NCBI RefSeq assembly: GCF_016894445.1
Contig: NZ_CP056775.1
Span: forward strand, 2,668,001 to 2,732,000
Reading direction: 5' to 3'
DNA: 64,000 nt
Origin: Dyadobacter sandarakinus
GTDB lineage: Bacteria; Bacteroidota; Bacteroidia; Cytophagales; Spirosomataceae
This document shows positions 44,736 to 55,503 of the stretch, in pieces. The notes below the pieces were generated by a model that was not told the DNA's origin, did not search any database, and saw only the letters and a list, made by a program, of their open reading frames with translations. The stretch's first letter is position 1. Every line of letters starts with the position of its first letter. A program made the translations under genes and the position numbers.

Positions 44736-47678
44736 CTACTCCGCTACCGCTACCTTGACAATCTCTGTAGCCGTCGCCGACTCGACTTTCAGAAGGTAAA
44801 TACCCGGCTTCAAAGCATGGCCTGACAGATCGATAATTTCACTACCTGCGTGCTGAGGCGACCTGGTGATGGGAAAAGACCTGCCGGACTGATCAATGAT
44901 GCGCATGGAAACCGGCCCTTCGTGCCGGCCGGAGATCCTGAATGCAAATTGCTTTCTCACGGGATTCGGGAACACGACGGAACCCTGATCCTTTTCTCGC
45001 AATGCCCTTTCCGGCTTGCGGACCTCGGCGGACTCCCTTGCACCATTCACAACTGGTCTGTTGGTAGTAATTACGAGCTGAGGCGGTGAGCCGGCAACAT
45101 TTTCCCGGCTGTGAAACACCAGTTTCTTGTTGACAAATGTGGGATTCTTAACCACCAGGCTCACTACTTTGTCACCTGCCAGCTGCGACTGGACGAAGTT
45201 GGTGACATCTATTTCCCGGTATCCCGGATCGTCGTTCGTGGTGGCATGCGACAATTCCGTAAAGCTGTTCTTGGGCGCATTGTTGTAGGTAATGCCCGTT
45301 TCTGTCCAACTATCATTATCGACACTGAAAACAGAGGTATTCACCTCCATGGTACTCTCGACATTTACACCATAAATCCTGAGCCGGGCGGAGGTAATCT
45401 GCTGTATACCATTCAGCCCGAATTTCAGAAAGCTGTTGCGCGTGACATTGGATTCACCTGACTTCACGATCAGCTCCTGGGCGGTACCGAAATTTTCATC
45501 GGGAAAATCCGTGTACACGTAGGCATCAGCGATGGCGGGCAGTGCAACTGTATTTTTGATATAGGTAGCCGCAGGAAGAATTTCGATTGCCGCAACCGTG
45601 GGCAGGTCGGCAGTTCCGCTGGTAAAATTAAGGTTGATAGCGCCATCTGTGATCGTGACCGGGAAGACTTCTTCAATCGCCACACGCGGACCATTGCCTT
45701 TTGCATAAAGGTCGTACTGGGTCAGTTTCCTGGTTCCTTCAAGATCAACATTAAACAACCGCTTGCCGCCCAATCCCGGTCTGCTGGTACCGAACCAGAT
45801 CTCAGCAAAATGCAGCACGACTACATAATCAGCATTGTTAACCGGAATGTTATACTGGAAAGATGTTGCACTGCGCTCGGTACGATACAGTACATCCTCA
45901 GCCGTAAAAAGGATTTCGTTGCCGGCAGGGATCTGGTATACCCGGTCAACACCGCCGTAATACTGATCAGGACCAAACACGCGTCCGTCAGAGGTAGTAA
46001 ATCCCGGCCCGCCCGCGTCAATGCGGATGGTGACCGGACTGCCTGCGGATCTTACAACGAGGCTCACCTGCAATGTATCGCGGGTATAACCGGGCGCAGC
46101 AGCAATAACAGAAGACCGGTAGGTGCCCGGCAGCAATCCTGCGGCATTGATCCCGAATGACAGATTACCCGCGGCAGGTGCCGGCAGCACGAGCCAGGAA
46201 TTATTGGGCGACTTGGTCAGTGTTACCGCCGGATTTCCTGAAAATGCCCTCAGAAAGGCAGATTGTGACGGCGTGGAACCGCCCTGTACAACCGCAAAAT
46301 CCAGGTTCGAAGGCGCAAAAACAAGACGGGTGTCCGCAGCTTGCGGCCCCAGCTTCACCACCCAGTAATCATCCAACCCACGGCCAACCTCTGCCTTTTC
46401 TCCACCCCCCACGGACTGAGAGACCCCACCAAGGATAAAACCACCGTCTGCGGTTGCTTCCATATGAAACAGAATATCAGCGGACTGACCTCCCATCGTC
46501 TTGTCCCACTGCCGGGCTCCGTTGGCATCAACTTTGATGATCCAGTAGTCTGTATCGCCTCTTCCCCGGCGGTTTTCGGACTTATCATTGCCTGCCTGTT
46601 CATTGGAGGAACCACCGATCAGAAAACCACCATCCGGAGTTGGCCTGACGGCATACAGGGTGGCCGAAGGCGACGGATTGGTAGTAGGTCCACCAACGTA
46701 AGTCTTTCTCCATACGAGGGTACCCGCGCTGTTCAGCTTAACCAGCACATAGGGTCCATCGGTAACCTGCTCCTGAATCGCCAGCAGGTACCCGCCGTCG
46801 CTGGTCGGGATAATGTCATTTACCTCAGTACCGGTCAGCGGTAGGTTTTTGGTCCAGAGCACGGTACCTGAGGGAGCTATTTTAGCTACAAATGCGTCTG
46901 CCGAAGTGGCGGTCAGCTGTCTTACGCCTCCACCCAGTATAAAGCTGCCGTCGGGGTTAATGTTTATTTTTGCAAGGCGGTCGGCATTGCTGCCGCCAAT
47001 GCTCTGCGTCCATTGAATATTGCCGCTGGCATTGATGCGTACGAGCCAGAAATCGCGCGATCCGGCAGATGGCTGTGTTTTGTCACCTCCCACGCCTGAT
47101 ATGGAAGAGCCGGCGAGGATGTATCCGCCGTCGGGTGTTTGCTTGGCATCTTCCAGCACTTCCTCACTTGGGCCACCAATGGTCTTATCCCAGATCTTAT
47201 TTCCATTTGCATCTGTTTTGATGATCCAGAAATCACCGCGCCTGCCATTGCCTGTCACTTTATCATTCACACTCTTTTCGCCTCCGGCATCGGACTTGGA
47301 ATATCCGGCGAGCACATACCCGCCATCAGCCGTCTGGAAAGTCTGCACGAGCCGTTCTTCCATGGCCCCGCCAAACGTTTTATCCCACTGCTTGCTTCCA
47401 TTTGCCGATATTTTGACAATCCAGTAATCGTAATCTCCGCGGCTCGCCTGCGACTTATCGCCACTGATGGGGCCGCCCGACCTTCCGCCTGCGATAAATC
47501 CGCCGTCAGCGGTAGGTCTTACACTGGTGAGAATATCATTGCTGTTGGCTCCAAATACCTTTTCCCACACAATGGCGGGCTGCGCAATTACCTTTGTAGC
47601 GAGCTGCACAAGGATGAGCACCAGCAGGTAGCCATTACGGGCACGGAAGATGCTTTTGCGAAGTAGTTTTGTTTTCAT
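44736..47678 (-). CDS. T9SS-secreted protein with malectin and DNRLRE domains
   Basis: A 980-residue protein for export by the type IX secretion system. After a signal peptide (to about residue 33) come tandem repeats of the form WDKTxGGxxxExLxxxxxTxDGGYxLxG (about 35-445), a BACON-like beta domain (about 455-540), a malectin carbohydrate-binding domain (about 553-706), a DNRLRE domain (about 709-880) and a T9SS type A sorting domain that begins FPNPVRKQFAF and ends KVAVAE. It is probably attached to or released from the cell surface and binds glycans. It lies downstream of a second T9SS protein on the same strand, with a terminator between. Confidence 0.87.
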   Translation of the reverse strand: MKTKLLRKSIFRARNGYLLVLILVQLATKVIAQPAIVWEKVFGANSNDILTSVRPTADGGFIAGGRSGGPISGDKSQASRGDYDYWIVKISANGSKQWDKTFGGAMEERLVQTFQTADGGYVLAGYSKSDAGGEKSVNDKVTGNGRRGDFWIIKTDANGNKIWDKTIGGPSEEVLEDAKQTPDGGYILAGSSISGVGGDKTQPSAGSRDFWLVRINASGNIQWTQSIGGSNADRLAKININPDGSFILGGGVRQLTATSADAFVAKIAPSGTVLWTKNLPLTGTEVNDIIPTSDGGYLLAIQEQVTDGPYVLVKLNSAGTLVWRKTYVGGPTTNPSPSATLYAVRPTPDGGFLIGGSSNEQAGNDKSENRRGRGDTDYWIIKVDANGARQWDKTMGGQSADILFHMEATADGGFILGGVSQSVGGGEKAEVGRGLDDYWVVKLGPQAADTRLVFAPSNLDFAVVQGGSTPSQSAFLRAFSGNPAVTLTKSPNNSWLVLPAPAAGNLSFGINAAGLLPGTYRSSVIAAAPGYTRDTLQVSLVVRSAGSPVTIRIDAGGPGFTTSDGRVFGPDQYYGGVDRVYQIPAGNEILFTAEDVLYRTERSATSFQYNIPVNNADYVVVLHFAEIWFGTSRPGLGGKRLFNVDLEGTRKLTQYDLYAKGNGPRVAIEEVFPVTITDGAINLNFTSGTADLPTVAAIEILPAATYIKNTVALPAIADAYVYTDFPDENFGTAQELIVKSGESNVTRNSFLKFGLNGIQQITSARLRIYGVNVESTMEVNTSVFSVDNDSWTETGITYNNAPKNSFTELSHATTNDDPGYREIDVTNFVQSQLAGDKVVSLVVKNPTFVNKKLVFHSRENVAGSPPQLVITTNRPVVNGARESAEVRKPERALREKDQGSVVFPNPVRKQFAFRISGRHEGPVSMRIIDQSGRSFPITRSPQHAGSEIIDLSGHALKPGIYLLKVESATATEIVKVAVAE

Positions 47679-47836
47679 AATGTTGATTGAAATGTTTGAT
47701 TGTTAGATACTTGAAACAAAAGCTACCTACCTGCTGAATCTATCCCTGCTACTGAACTACAATCTGCCTGATTTTGAATTTTTTCTTAGTCTGGAAACCG
47801 GATGCAAGTGTGGCTTTGATGCACCTTTGAATACAG

Positions 47837-47878
47837 AAAAAAGAAAGGCCTTTTGAGCTCGCACTCAAAAGGCCTTTC
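47837..47878 (-). terminator. Intrinsic terminator between the two T9SS genes
   Basis: Perfect 15-base stem GAAAGGCCTTTTGAG with its complement (47843-47857 and 47864-47878), 6-base loop, and a T run on the minus strand (47842-47837). It follows the stop at 47900, so the two large genes are probably transcribed separately. Confidence 0.92.
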
Positions 47879-47899
47879 ACTCATTCATTTTGCTGCCCG

Positions 47900-50800
47900 C
47901 TATTCCACAAGAAGCATTTTGATGATCTCGGACCGCGTCCCGGACTGTACTTTGAGGAGATAAATGCCTGCGGTTAAAGAAAGATCAGCGATATCCGCAC
48001 TGATCACCGGCTGGCCTGGCGTATGCGGTGCATGAACCTTCCGCGTAATGCCTGCCACGCTGGTCAGTTCCAGTGAAACCCGGCCAGTATGTCCGGCTGA
48101 CAGGGTCACTGTAAACTGCTTGTGGACGGGGTTGGGAAATAGGTGTGACCTGCCGGCCGAAACATCTTTCAGAGCATCACCGTTTTCAGCTGTCATCCGA
48201 GCCGTTGCTTGCTGCGGAATGACCTCGATTGCCGATACAGTGGGCAGGTTTGCCGCGCCGCTCAGAAATGCAAGATCGAGGACGCCGTCGGTTACTGTTA
48301 CCGTAAATGTTTCCTGAACTGCCCGCAATGCACCACCGGCTTTGGCATAAATGTCATAGTTGGTCAGCTTTCTGGCACCCTCCACGTCTACATGGAACCT
48401 GCGTTTTCCTGCACCTCCTGCCCCCCTGCCCGGCGCACCAAACCAGATTTCGGCGAAATGCAGGACTACGGTGACCAGCCCGTTCTGTACGGGAATCGCG
48501 TAGCTGAATGCAGCGGACGACCGCTCATTTTTGTAAAGTTCATCGTCGGTCGTATTCAGGATATCACCTGACGCAATGGAACTTACGCGATCAGTACCGC
48601 CATAATACTGGTCTGCGATAAAGGTTCGATTGTCCGTTGTGGTAAAAGCAGCCCCTCCTGCATTGATGCGCGCAGGACCTGCTACTGGCGGATTTTCAGT
48701 TTGAGGTAGCACTTCAATGGCCGCGATGCTTGGAATATTCGCGGCACCGCTCAGAAATTCAATGTTCAGCACCCCATCGGTTATAGTTACCTGAAAACTT
48801 TCCTGAATTGCACGCAAGGCACCGCCTGTTTTTGCAAAAATGTCGTAGTTGGTGAGGCGTCTGGCCCCTTCGATCTCCACATGAAACCTGCGTTTACCAC
48901 TACCTCCCGCGCCTCTTCCCGGTACTCCAAACCATATTTCCGCAAAGTGCAGCACCACATTCACCCGGCCATTCTGCACGGGAATCTTGTAGCTGAAAGC
49001 CGCAGCAGAGCGCTCGTTCTGGTAAAGCGCATCGTCGGTTGTATTGAGAATCTGAACATTGCCTACAGAAGAAACCCGGTCTGTGCCCGCATAGTACTGA
49101 TCAGCCGCAAAGGTGCGGTTGCCGGACGCATCCACCATGCCGCCACCTGCATTGATGCGGATAGCGCTTGGCGCTGGAGGCGTACATGCCATTCCCCCGG
49201 GATACTTGGCAGGGTCGGTATCATCACAGTCGGTATTGTTGCTCACATAACCGGCAGGCGCTTCACATGCCTGGATCGTTACCGCTGCATTGCCATATCC
49301 ATCCTGATCATTATCCTGGTAAAAGGTACTCTGCCCCTCGTCGATCTGTCCGTTGCAGTTGTCATCAATACCATTACAAATCTCGGGCGCATTATGCCCT
49401 ACTGCCGCATTCAGCGGTGCACAGTCGGTTGCATCAGGATCGCCGTCATTGTCATCGTCGGTATCAACGCAATCGGGTATATTGTCCCGGTCGGTATCGG
49501 TAGCTCTGATCGCAGCGACAAAAGGATTACCGTCACACGCAATTTCATCGGCATCAAGCTGCCCGTCATTATCATCGTCCGGATCGGCATTGTTACCGAT
49601 GCCGTCACCATCTGTATCCACAGACTCGTCTGCATTGAGTGGAAATCTGTCGTAAATGTCTGCTATCCCGTCATTGTCATCATCTGTATCTGTGCAGTCC
49701 GGTATGTTATCGCGGTCCGTGTCAGTCGCTTTGATGGCTGCAACAAATGGATTTCCGTTACAGGCAAGCTCATTCGCATCCGACTGCCCGTCGTTGTCGT
49801 CGTCAGGATCGGCATTGTTGCCAATCCCGTCTCCGTCTGTATCAGTTGTTTCCAGCGCATTCAGCGGAAAGGCATCGTATATGTCGGGCGTGCCGTCATT
49901 ATCATCATCCGCGTCGCAGGCATTTCCGCTTCCGTCTTTGTCATAGTCGGCCTGGTCGCTGTTGGCAGCCAGCACACAATTATCAATCGCGTCAGCCACT
50001 CCGTCCTGATCCGCATCAATGCGGCTGCCGTCATTATCCTGTGCTTCATATGAACCGATGTCGGAAAACGCAATCCCGTCATTGTTTCCGTCAAAAGGCC
50101 GCACCATCCCACGCTGGTCTTTGGAGGGAGTATTGGTATTATCCGGACTTCCGGCATTGATCGCCGGACTTCCCGGCAGTAAAGCCTGCGTATTCGTGGG
50201 ACCTCCATTGTTGGCCAGTGCTCCCAGTTTCGGATCAAATCCGTAGATGTTGCCTGTTGTTGTCCCGGAAATGGTTCCCGCCTCGGTATTTTCGATCAGG
50301 TTGTAGCCCTGTGACACGATCTTGCCGCTCACATCCGGTCCGGTGACAGACCTGCCAGGTTGTTCAAGCACATTGTTGGCGACAATGGAATTGCGGATGT
50401 AGAGGAAACTGGTGGTAGCAATGCCGCCCCCGCCCCCGCTGCTGCGGGTTTGCACGTGATTACCGGTGATGGTCGTGTTCGTGACATTGAATGCGCCGCT
50501 GCTGTGGAAAATCCCGCCCCCATAGCTGGATACAACATTGTCACTGATGGTACAGTTGATTACATTGACAATCGACGGGTCCCCGAAAACCGAAGTTCCG
50601 TAGGCAATAATACCCCCGCCTAGACTAGCTAAATTATTATTGATCGTGCAATTGTTGATCGTGAGCAGGCCGTATCCGTTCCAGATTCCGCCGCCGCGTT
50701 GCGCGCGGTTATTGCTCACCACCATATTATTGAGGGTCACGGTGGAGTTGCTGGCAAAAATACCTCCACCTGCATTGTATTCATTGTTTTCTGCCCGGCC

Positions 50801-51298
50801 GCCGCTCACCGTCATATCATTCAGGGTGGCATTTGCCCCGTTCACAATCGTAAACAAACGCGTTCCAAAGTAGCCATCCCTGCCGTTGTCGGCCAGGATG
50901 GTGAGCATGCGCGCACCAGATCCCCTGATTGTGAGACTGCCGCTGGCCGTAATTTCCAGGGCAGGGCGAGCTACACGGATCGTTTGCGGAACAGTACCGA
51001 ACACGCGGCTGTCAAAACTGATGACATTGTTATTGGGATCTGCGTTGGCATCAATAATCGCCTGCCGCAAACTACCCGGCCCGCTGCTGTTGGTATTCAG
51101 TACCAGGCTCAGCGTTACATTCTGGGCTGAGAGCCGGTGTGCGGGTAAAATCAGGCACATCACCGCCAGCATCAGCAAAGCGGCAACTTTTGGATTAATT
51201 ATTTTAATACCTCGTCTGACATAGTCCGGCAACGCAGTATTATTCCCGGGTTTCAGGCGGGATAAAAGGCAGGCTTTTGGGTAAAGGTTCAGTAACAT
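47900..51298 (-). CDS. T9SS-secreted beta-helix / thrombospondin-3 repeat / double-malectin protein
   Basis: A 1132-residue surface or secreted protein. After a long signal region (hydrophobic core [16 protein letters not shown], about residues 38-53) come a right-handed beta-helix with choice-of-anchor features (about 66-423), thrombospondin type 3 calcium repeats rich in [19 protein letters not shown] (about 433-626), a MopE-like metal-binding segment ([24 protein letters not shown]), two malectin domains very similar to each other (about 713-863 and 878-1033) and a T9SS sorting domain ([11 protein letters not shown] to KMLLVE). Calcium would stiffen the stalk, and the malectins probably bind glycans. 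A 225-base tandem duplication lies within the calcium region. Confidence 0.9.
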   Translation of the reverse strand: MLLNLYPKACLLSRLKPGNNTALPDYVRRGIKIINPKVAALLMLAVMCLILPAHRLSAQNVTLSLVLNTNSSGPGSLRQAIIDANADPNNNVISFDSRVFGTVPQTIRVARPALEITASGSLTIRGSGARMLTILADNGRDGYFGTRLFTIVNGANATLNDMTVSGGRAENNEYNAGGGIFASNSTVTLNNMVVSNNRAQRGGGIWNGYGLLTINNCTINNNLASLGGGIIAYGTSVFGDPSIVNVINCTISDNVVSSYGGGIFHSSGAFNVTNTTITGNHVQTRSSGGGGGIATTSFLYIRNSIVANNVLEQPGRSVTGPDVSGKIVSQGYNLIENTEAGTISGTTTGNIYGFDPKLGALANNGGPTNTQALLPGSPAINAGSPDNTNTPSKDQRGMVRPFDGNNDGIAFSDIGSYEAQDNDGSRIDADQDGVADAIDNCVLAANSDQADYDKDGSGNACDADDDNDGTPDIYDAFPLNALETTDTDGDGIGNNADPDDDNDGQSDANELACNGNPFVAAIKATDTDRDNIPDCTDTDDDNDGIADIYDRFPLNADESVDTDGDGIGNNADPDDDNDGQLDADEIACDGNPFVAAIRATDTDRDNIPDCVDTDDDNDGDPDATDCAPLNAAVGHNAPEICNGIDDNCNGQIDEGQSTFYQDNDQDGYGNAAVTIQACEAPAGYVSNNTDCDDTDPAKYPGGMACTPPAPSAIRINAGGGMVDASGNRTFAADQYYAGTDRVSSVGNVQILNTTDDALYQNERSAAAFSYKIPVQNGRVNVVLHFAEIWFGVPGRGAGGSGKRRFHVEIEGARRLTNYDIFAKTGGALRAIQESFQVTITDGVLNIEFLSGAANIPSIAAIEVLPQTENPPVAGPARINAGGAAFTTTDNRTFIADQYYGGTDRVSSIASGDILNTTDDELYKNERSSAAFSYAIPVQNGLVTVVLHFAEIWFGAPGRGAGGAGKRRFHVDVEGARKLTNYDIYAKAGGALRAVQETFTVTVTDGVLDLAFLSGAANLPTVSAIEVIPQQATARMTAENGDALKDVSAGRSHLFPNPVHKQFTVTLSAGHTGRVSLELTSVAGITRKVHAPHTPGQPVISADIADLSLTAGIYLLKVQSGTRSEIIKMLLVE
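49436..49885 (-). repeat. Tandem 225-bp repeat in the calcium-binding region
   Basis: Two in-frame units of 75 codons, 49885-49661 and 49660-49436, both starting DIYD and sharing [20 protein letters not shown] and [11 protein letters not shown]. They differ at few positions, so the duplication is recent or maintained by conversion. Confidence 0.85.
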
Positions 51299-51567
51299 AA
51301 AGATGACTTTAACGATGGAAGTTGAATCTGTGACTACAAGATTTTGACAGCGCGGGCGGCATATCGGATCAGTCGGAATGAACAGGACGAAAGTCGCTTT
51401 TTACACAGGAAAAAATGGATTTTACCCCGGGACAAAAACGGGACAAATGCAAAACGTGCCATTGAGCATACCTGACAGGGATTTTTTGTCTCAGTTTCAG
51501 CTCAAAAACATCATTGAATACGATTATTGCCCTGACCGGCAGCTGCGTCTGGCAGGAAATTATTCTT

Positions 51568-53421
51568 ATGAACAAACAATTTGCCCGTTACCCCGGCCTT
51601 GTATTGCTGATGATCCTGATGGTATCTTTCCATGGTGCTGCACAAACGCAATTTCTGGCGAAGGCTCCCCCGGAACAAAGGCTGCCTCAGCTGTGGCAAT
51701 ATTGTTCGGAGCACCTGATATCGGACTGGGATTCCACAGCCAGCCACAGGTTTCTGAATGCGGCGATTGCAACAGCAGACAGTTTGGGGGACAACAAATT
51801 AAAAGCCTACGCGCAGTATTTCCTGAAATGCTACCGGGTACTCTTCTCAAAACGGTATGAGCAGTATTTTCGGGAGGGCGATTACAAGCCGGTCGTAGCA
51901 TTGCTTTCACGCACCAAAACATGGGCAGAAAAAAACAGGTACCGGGACATTGCGGCAGCCTGTGAGCATGTTACAGGCGGCGTGTACTTCCGGGCAGCAC
52001 GCTATGGAGCCGCCTTTGAGCATTTGCTGCTGGCCCGGAAAGCTTTTGAAGCAATCGGCTACGAGCGGGTTCCCAATGCGTCCGGGTACCTTTTTGATCT
52101 TGGATTATGCTACTACCATTTTGAAGAACAGGATAAGGCACTGGCTGCTTTCCTGGAAGCTACCCGGCACCCGTTTTATGTTTCCCGCATTCAGCTGAAT
52201 ACTTTGAACACCATCGGCATGATCTACGGTCTGAATAAAGAGTGGGATCGTGCGGCCGATTTTTACCGGAAAACCATAGCGCAGGCTGCTGCCTACCATG
52301 ATACGGTTTGGGTGGCGATCGGTGCAGGTAATCTGGGGCAGGTTTTTCTGAGAAAACAGCAGCCTGACGATGCACTCAAGTACCTCCGCCAGAGCTATAA
52401 CATTACCCGGATCGTCGCAAACGGAGCGCCGGAAGACGCGGCGTACAGCGCGATAGGACTGGCACTTGCTTTTACACGAAGAAAACAACCCGACAGTGCA
52501 CGGTATTACCTGCAAAAAGGCCGTGAGCTTGCACTGGCACATATTCCGGGATCTACGGAACGACTGGACTACCGCGTGCGCCTGCTGGATGCTACCATAA
52601 AGTTCAACAGGTCGATCGGCAACTATGTCACTGCATTCCAGCTTTCGGACACGATGAGCGTCGTCAAAGACAGCCTGCGAAGGATACTCGATAACCGGAT
52701 CGTGGACCGGGCGGTTGAAAAGTCGGAGGCGGAGCGTTACCAGACCGAGCTGAACCTGCTGACGAGCCAGGAAAATCTGAGCAGATTAAGATTTTACGTG
52801 TTACTGGCTACCCTGCTGGGTGTCGTGACCATCGGAACTTTGCTTTTCAGCCGTTTCCAGGTCCGCAAAAAACGACAGTTTGAACTGGCAGAAAAAGAAA
52901 AAGCATTTTTGGCGCTCGAAAAGAAGCTGGTAGAAGAACAGCTGCATCATGCCGAAGAACTGCTGAATGCCAATCTGAAAACATTGAAGGACAAAGCCCA
53001 GCTGATAGACAGTCTGACCACCGAACTGCAATACCTGAAAGAAAGCGATCAGCAGGTGATGGCGACGTCTATGGCTACGCGGATCGAACAACTGGTGTCG
53101 GCAACCATCCTGACCGAAGAGGACTGGCGGAAGTTCAGGACATTGTTTGACCAGACCTACCCGGGATTCAGTTTCAGGCTGCGGGAAAAGTTTCCGGACC
53201 TGTCCCCCGCCGAAACCCGGCTGCTGATCTTAACCAAACTGAAGTTGTCCAATTACGAAATGGCCCAGATGCTGGGGGTTTCCGTAGACGCGATCCGGAA
53301 AGCCAGCTACCGCATCCGCAAGCGGTTTGAGCTGGCGAAAGAGGAAGGACTGGACATATTGATCCAGCATGTACATACGCCGGATGAAGACACAGGATCC
53401 TCCATGAAAAAGGCAGACTGA
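51568..53421 (+). CDS. TPR / transmembrane / HTH regulator
   Basis: A 617-residue membrane-anchored regulator of a type frequent in Bacteroidota. A signal peptide (MNKQFARYPGLVLLMILMVS) is followed by periplasmic tetratricopeptide repeats (about 60-380), one transmembrane helix (about 407-428, LRFYVLLATLLGVVTIG), a cytoplasmic coiled coil (about 430-510) and a C-terminal LuxR-like helix-turn-helix (SPAETRLLILTKLKLSNYEM ... VSVDAIRKASYRIRKRF). The open frame from 51514 adds residues ahead of the signal, so the ATG at 51568 is used. It is divergent from the T9SS gene at 47900-51298 and may control it. It would link an envelope or peptide signal to transcription. Confidence 0.85.
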   Translation: MNKQFARYPGLVLLMILMVSFHGAAQTQFLAKAPPEQRLPQLWQYCSEHLISDWDSTASHRFLNAAIATADSLGDNKLKAYAQYFLKCYRVLFSKRYEQYFREGDYKPVVALLSRTKTWAEKNRYRDIAAACEHVTGGVYFRAARYGAAFEHLLLARKAFEAIGYERVPNASGYLFDLGLCYYHFEEQDKALAAFLEATRHPFYVSRIQLNTLNTIGMIYGLNKEWDRAADFYRKTIAQAAAYHDTVWVAIGAGNLGQVFLRKQQPDDALKYLRQSYNITRIVANGAPEDAAYSAIGLALAFTRRKQPDSARYYLQKGRELALAHIPGSTERLDYRVRLLDATIKFNRSIGNYVTAFQLSDTMSVVKDSLRRILDNRIVDRAVEKSEAERYQTELNLLTSQENLSRLRFYVLLATLLGVVTIGTLLFSRFQVRKKRQFELAEKEKAFLALEKKLVEEQLHHAEELLNANLKTLKDKAQLIDSLTTELQYLKESDQQVMATSMATRIEQLVSATILTEEDWRKFRTLFDQTYPGFSFRLREKFPDLSPAETRLLILTKLKLSNYEMAQMLGVSVDAIRKASYRIRKRFELAKEEGLDILIQHVHTPDEDTGSSMKKAD

Positions 53422-53491
53422 CTCCCCTTAAAGATCGGCAAATACTTCCGGCTTACTGCTGCTCCCTCGCTAAGCGGAAATGATGGACAAT

Positions 53492-53523
53492 AAAAAGGCC
53501 GGACGAGATAACCCCGCCCGGCC
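53492..53523 (-). terminator. Intrinsic terminator after the chloroperoxidase-like hydrolase
   Basis: Stem GGCCGG/CCGGCC (53497-53502 with 53518-53523) followed on the minus strand by TTTTTA (53496-53491). It lies between convergent genes. Confidence 0.7.
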
Positions 53524-53571
53524 ATTCCCCACCGACTCTCTGCAGAGTGCAGCACGCCGGAGTATGAGGCA

Positions 53572-54393
53572 TTATTGCCGGATAAATTCCAGAATATCCT
53601 TGTTAATTGTTTCAGCCTCCGTAGTAGGCATTCCGTGCGGAAAGCCCGGGTAAGTGATCAGTTTACCATGCTTCAACAGCCCGGCGGCCTTCAATGCAGT
53701 AATCTGGTAGGGTACGATCTGGTCGTCCTCGCCATGCAGCACGAGCACGGGAACATCCACGCTGCGAAGGTCTTCGGTAAAGTCTGTTTCAGAGAATGCT
53801 TTGATACATTCATAATGTGCCAGTATGCTCCCCATCATTCCCTGGCGCCACCAGTTGTCGCGGATTCCCTGTTTCTGGACAGCTCCTTCCCGGTTGTAGC
53901 CGTAAAATGCTTCTGAAAAATCCTTGAAATACTGTGGACGCTGCGTGGCTGTGAAAGAACGGATTTCATCAAAAACGCTCATGGGCACGCCGTCGGGATT
54001 GTCTTCCGTCTGTACCATGACCGGTGTTACGGCGCTTACCAGCACGGCTTTTGCGACGCGACCTTTTCCATGTTTATGTACATACCGTATAACCTCTCCC
54101 CCGCCTGTAGAGTGACCAATGTGTATGGCATCTTTCAAATCAAGGTGTGCCACGAGCTCGGCCACGTCCGCTGCGTAAGTTTCCATTTCATGCCCCTGGT
54201 AAGTCTGGGAAGAACGTCCGTGCCCCCGGCGATCGTGGGCAATAACGCGAAAACCATTCTGCAGGAAAAACATCATCTGGTTATCCCAGTCATCGCTGGA
54301 AAGCGGCCAGCCGTGGTGAAAAACAACGGGTTGTCCTGTGCCCCAATCTTTATAGAACATTTCGGCCCCATCTCTTAACTTCAACGTGCTCAT
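53572..54393 (-). CDS. Alpha/beta hydrolase, non-heme chloroperoxidase-like
   Basis: A 273-residue hydrolase very like cofactor-free chloroperoxidases and arylesterases. The nucleophile elbow is IGHSTGGGEVIRY (about residue 96), the Asp lies in LHGEDDQIVPY and the His in GFPHGMPTTEAE; HHGWPLSSDDWDNQM forms the oxyanion region. These enzymes hydrolyse esters and can make peracids. It is cytoplasmic (no signal peptide), and it neighbours two SDR genes and two regulators that together suggest metabolism of reactive carbonyl or ester compounds. Confidence 0.92.
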   Translation of the reverse strand: MSTLKLRDGAEMFYKDWGTGQPVVFHHGWPLSSDDWDNQMMFFLQNGFRVIAHDRRGHGRSSQTYQGHEMETYAADVAELVAHLDLKDAIHIGHSTGGGEVIRYVHKHGKGRVAKAVLVSAVTPVMVQTEDNPDGVPMSVFDEIRSFTATQRPQYFKDFSEAFYGYNREGAVQKQGIRDNWWRQGMMGSILAHYECIKAFSETDFTEDLRSVDVPVLVLHGEDDQIVPYQITALKAAGLLKHGKLITYPGFPHGMPTTEAETINKDILEFIRQ

Positions 54394-54695
54394 GATTTTC
54401 TTTTTTGAGTATAAAATTCTTCGGGCAATAAAGTAAGAATCGGAAGATTTTTCAAAACCAGAAGATCAAACTTGTATTAATTCGGCTGGCATGGCGCATG
54501 CATTGTTCCGCACTGGTGGAATATGGTTTGGTTTAGTCAGCCTCGTGCCGACATTTGAATACAAAAAACTGCTCTGGATTACCGGGAGGCGCATCGCTGC
54601 GGATTTTCCTTGCATTGTTATTTTGATAAAAATGCGGGTACTGGCCTGGCGGATTTGCTGAATTGTTCCTTCCATCCGCAACAATGCAAAACCAC
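54394..54695. other. Intergenic region without a gene
   Basis: 302 bases between the hydrolase start and the SDR stop, both on the minus strand. No plausible coding frame, promoter consensus or strong hairpin was recognised here. Confidence 0.55.
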
Positions 54696-55466
54696 CTACT
54701 TCATCAAACTGAGGTTTGTCATGCCTCCGTCTGAGAGGATTTCGGTGCCGACGATAAAAGCCGAATCATCGGACGCCAGGAAAACTGCCGCTTTTCCGAT
54801 GTCGGACGGGAGGCCCTGCCTGCCTACCGGGATCATGTCGATCCAGGTTTGCTTTACTTGTTCTAAATGCTCCTCAGGCACCAGTTTACCAAAAACCGGA
54901 GTGTCGATCGAACCTGGGGAAATGGTATTTACACGTATGTTCCTGCTCAGCAAATCCAGCGACAGGCCCTTGGCCAGGGAAATTACCGCGGCTTTGGCGG
55001 CACTGTATATGGCCATTCCCGGCGCGGCGCGGTGAGCTGCACTCGATCCGATCAGGATCACCGATGCTCCATCGTTCAGATACGGAAGTGACTTCTGCAC
55101 TGTAAAATAGGCGCTTTTCAGGTTGAGGTCCATATAACGGTCATAACCTTCTTCGGTCACGTCGCTGATGGAGCCCATCGGGATGCCGTCCACCACACCG
55201 CCTGCATTCACCACCAGCACATCGATTTTCCCGAACTTGTCAGCCGTTTTCCGGAAAATATTTTCCAGGTCATGCTGATTGGTAACATCGCCCTGAATAC
55301 CAATAAATGCTTCGCTCAACGCTTCTGTAGAACAGTCCAGCGTCGCCTGGTTGCGTCCTGTGATCGCGCCGGTTGCGCCTTCTTTCTTGAATGCCTCGGC
55401 AATTCCGAAGCCTATGCCGCTGTTGCCGCCGGTTATCACGGCTACTTTGTTTTTTAGCTTTTCCAT
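54696..55466 (-). CDS. Short-chain dehydrogenase/reductase (SDR)
   Basis: A 256-residue classical SDR. Cofactor motif ITGGNSGIGFGIAE (about residues 11-24), VVNAGG (NNAG position), catalytic Ser in ILIGSSAAHR and YSAAK. After the cofactor loop the position that decides NAD or NADP reads TGRNQATLD, suggesting NADP(H). It starts 38 bases after the stop of the SDR at 55504-56259 and is probably co-transcribed with it. Substrate unknown. Confidence 0.92.
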   Translation of the reverse strand: MEKLKNKVAVITGGNSGIGFGIAEAFKKEGATGAITGRNQATLDCSTEALSEAFIGIQGDVTNQHDLENIFRKTADKFGKIDVLVVNAGGVVDGIPMGSISDVTEEGYDRYMDLNLKSAYFTVQKSLPYLNDGASVILIGSSAAHRAAPGMAIYSAAKAAVISLAKGLSLDLLSRNIRVNTISPGSIDTPVFGKLVPEEHLEQVKQTWIDMIPVGRQGLPSDIGKAAVFLASDDSAFIVGTEILSDGGMTNLSLMK

Positions 55467-55503
55467 GTTTTTTCTGTTAAAAATAAAAAGGCAGGTACCC
55501 GGC

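Noticed and set aside
49436..49885. CRISPR-like direct repeats
   Set aside because: The repeat unit is 225 bases, in frame and coding for calcium-binding repeats, with no spacer structure or cas genes.
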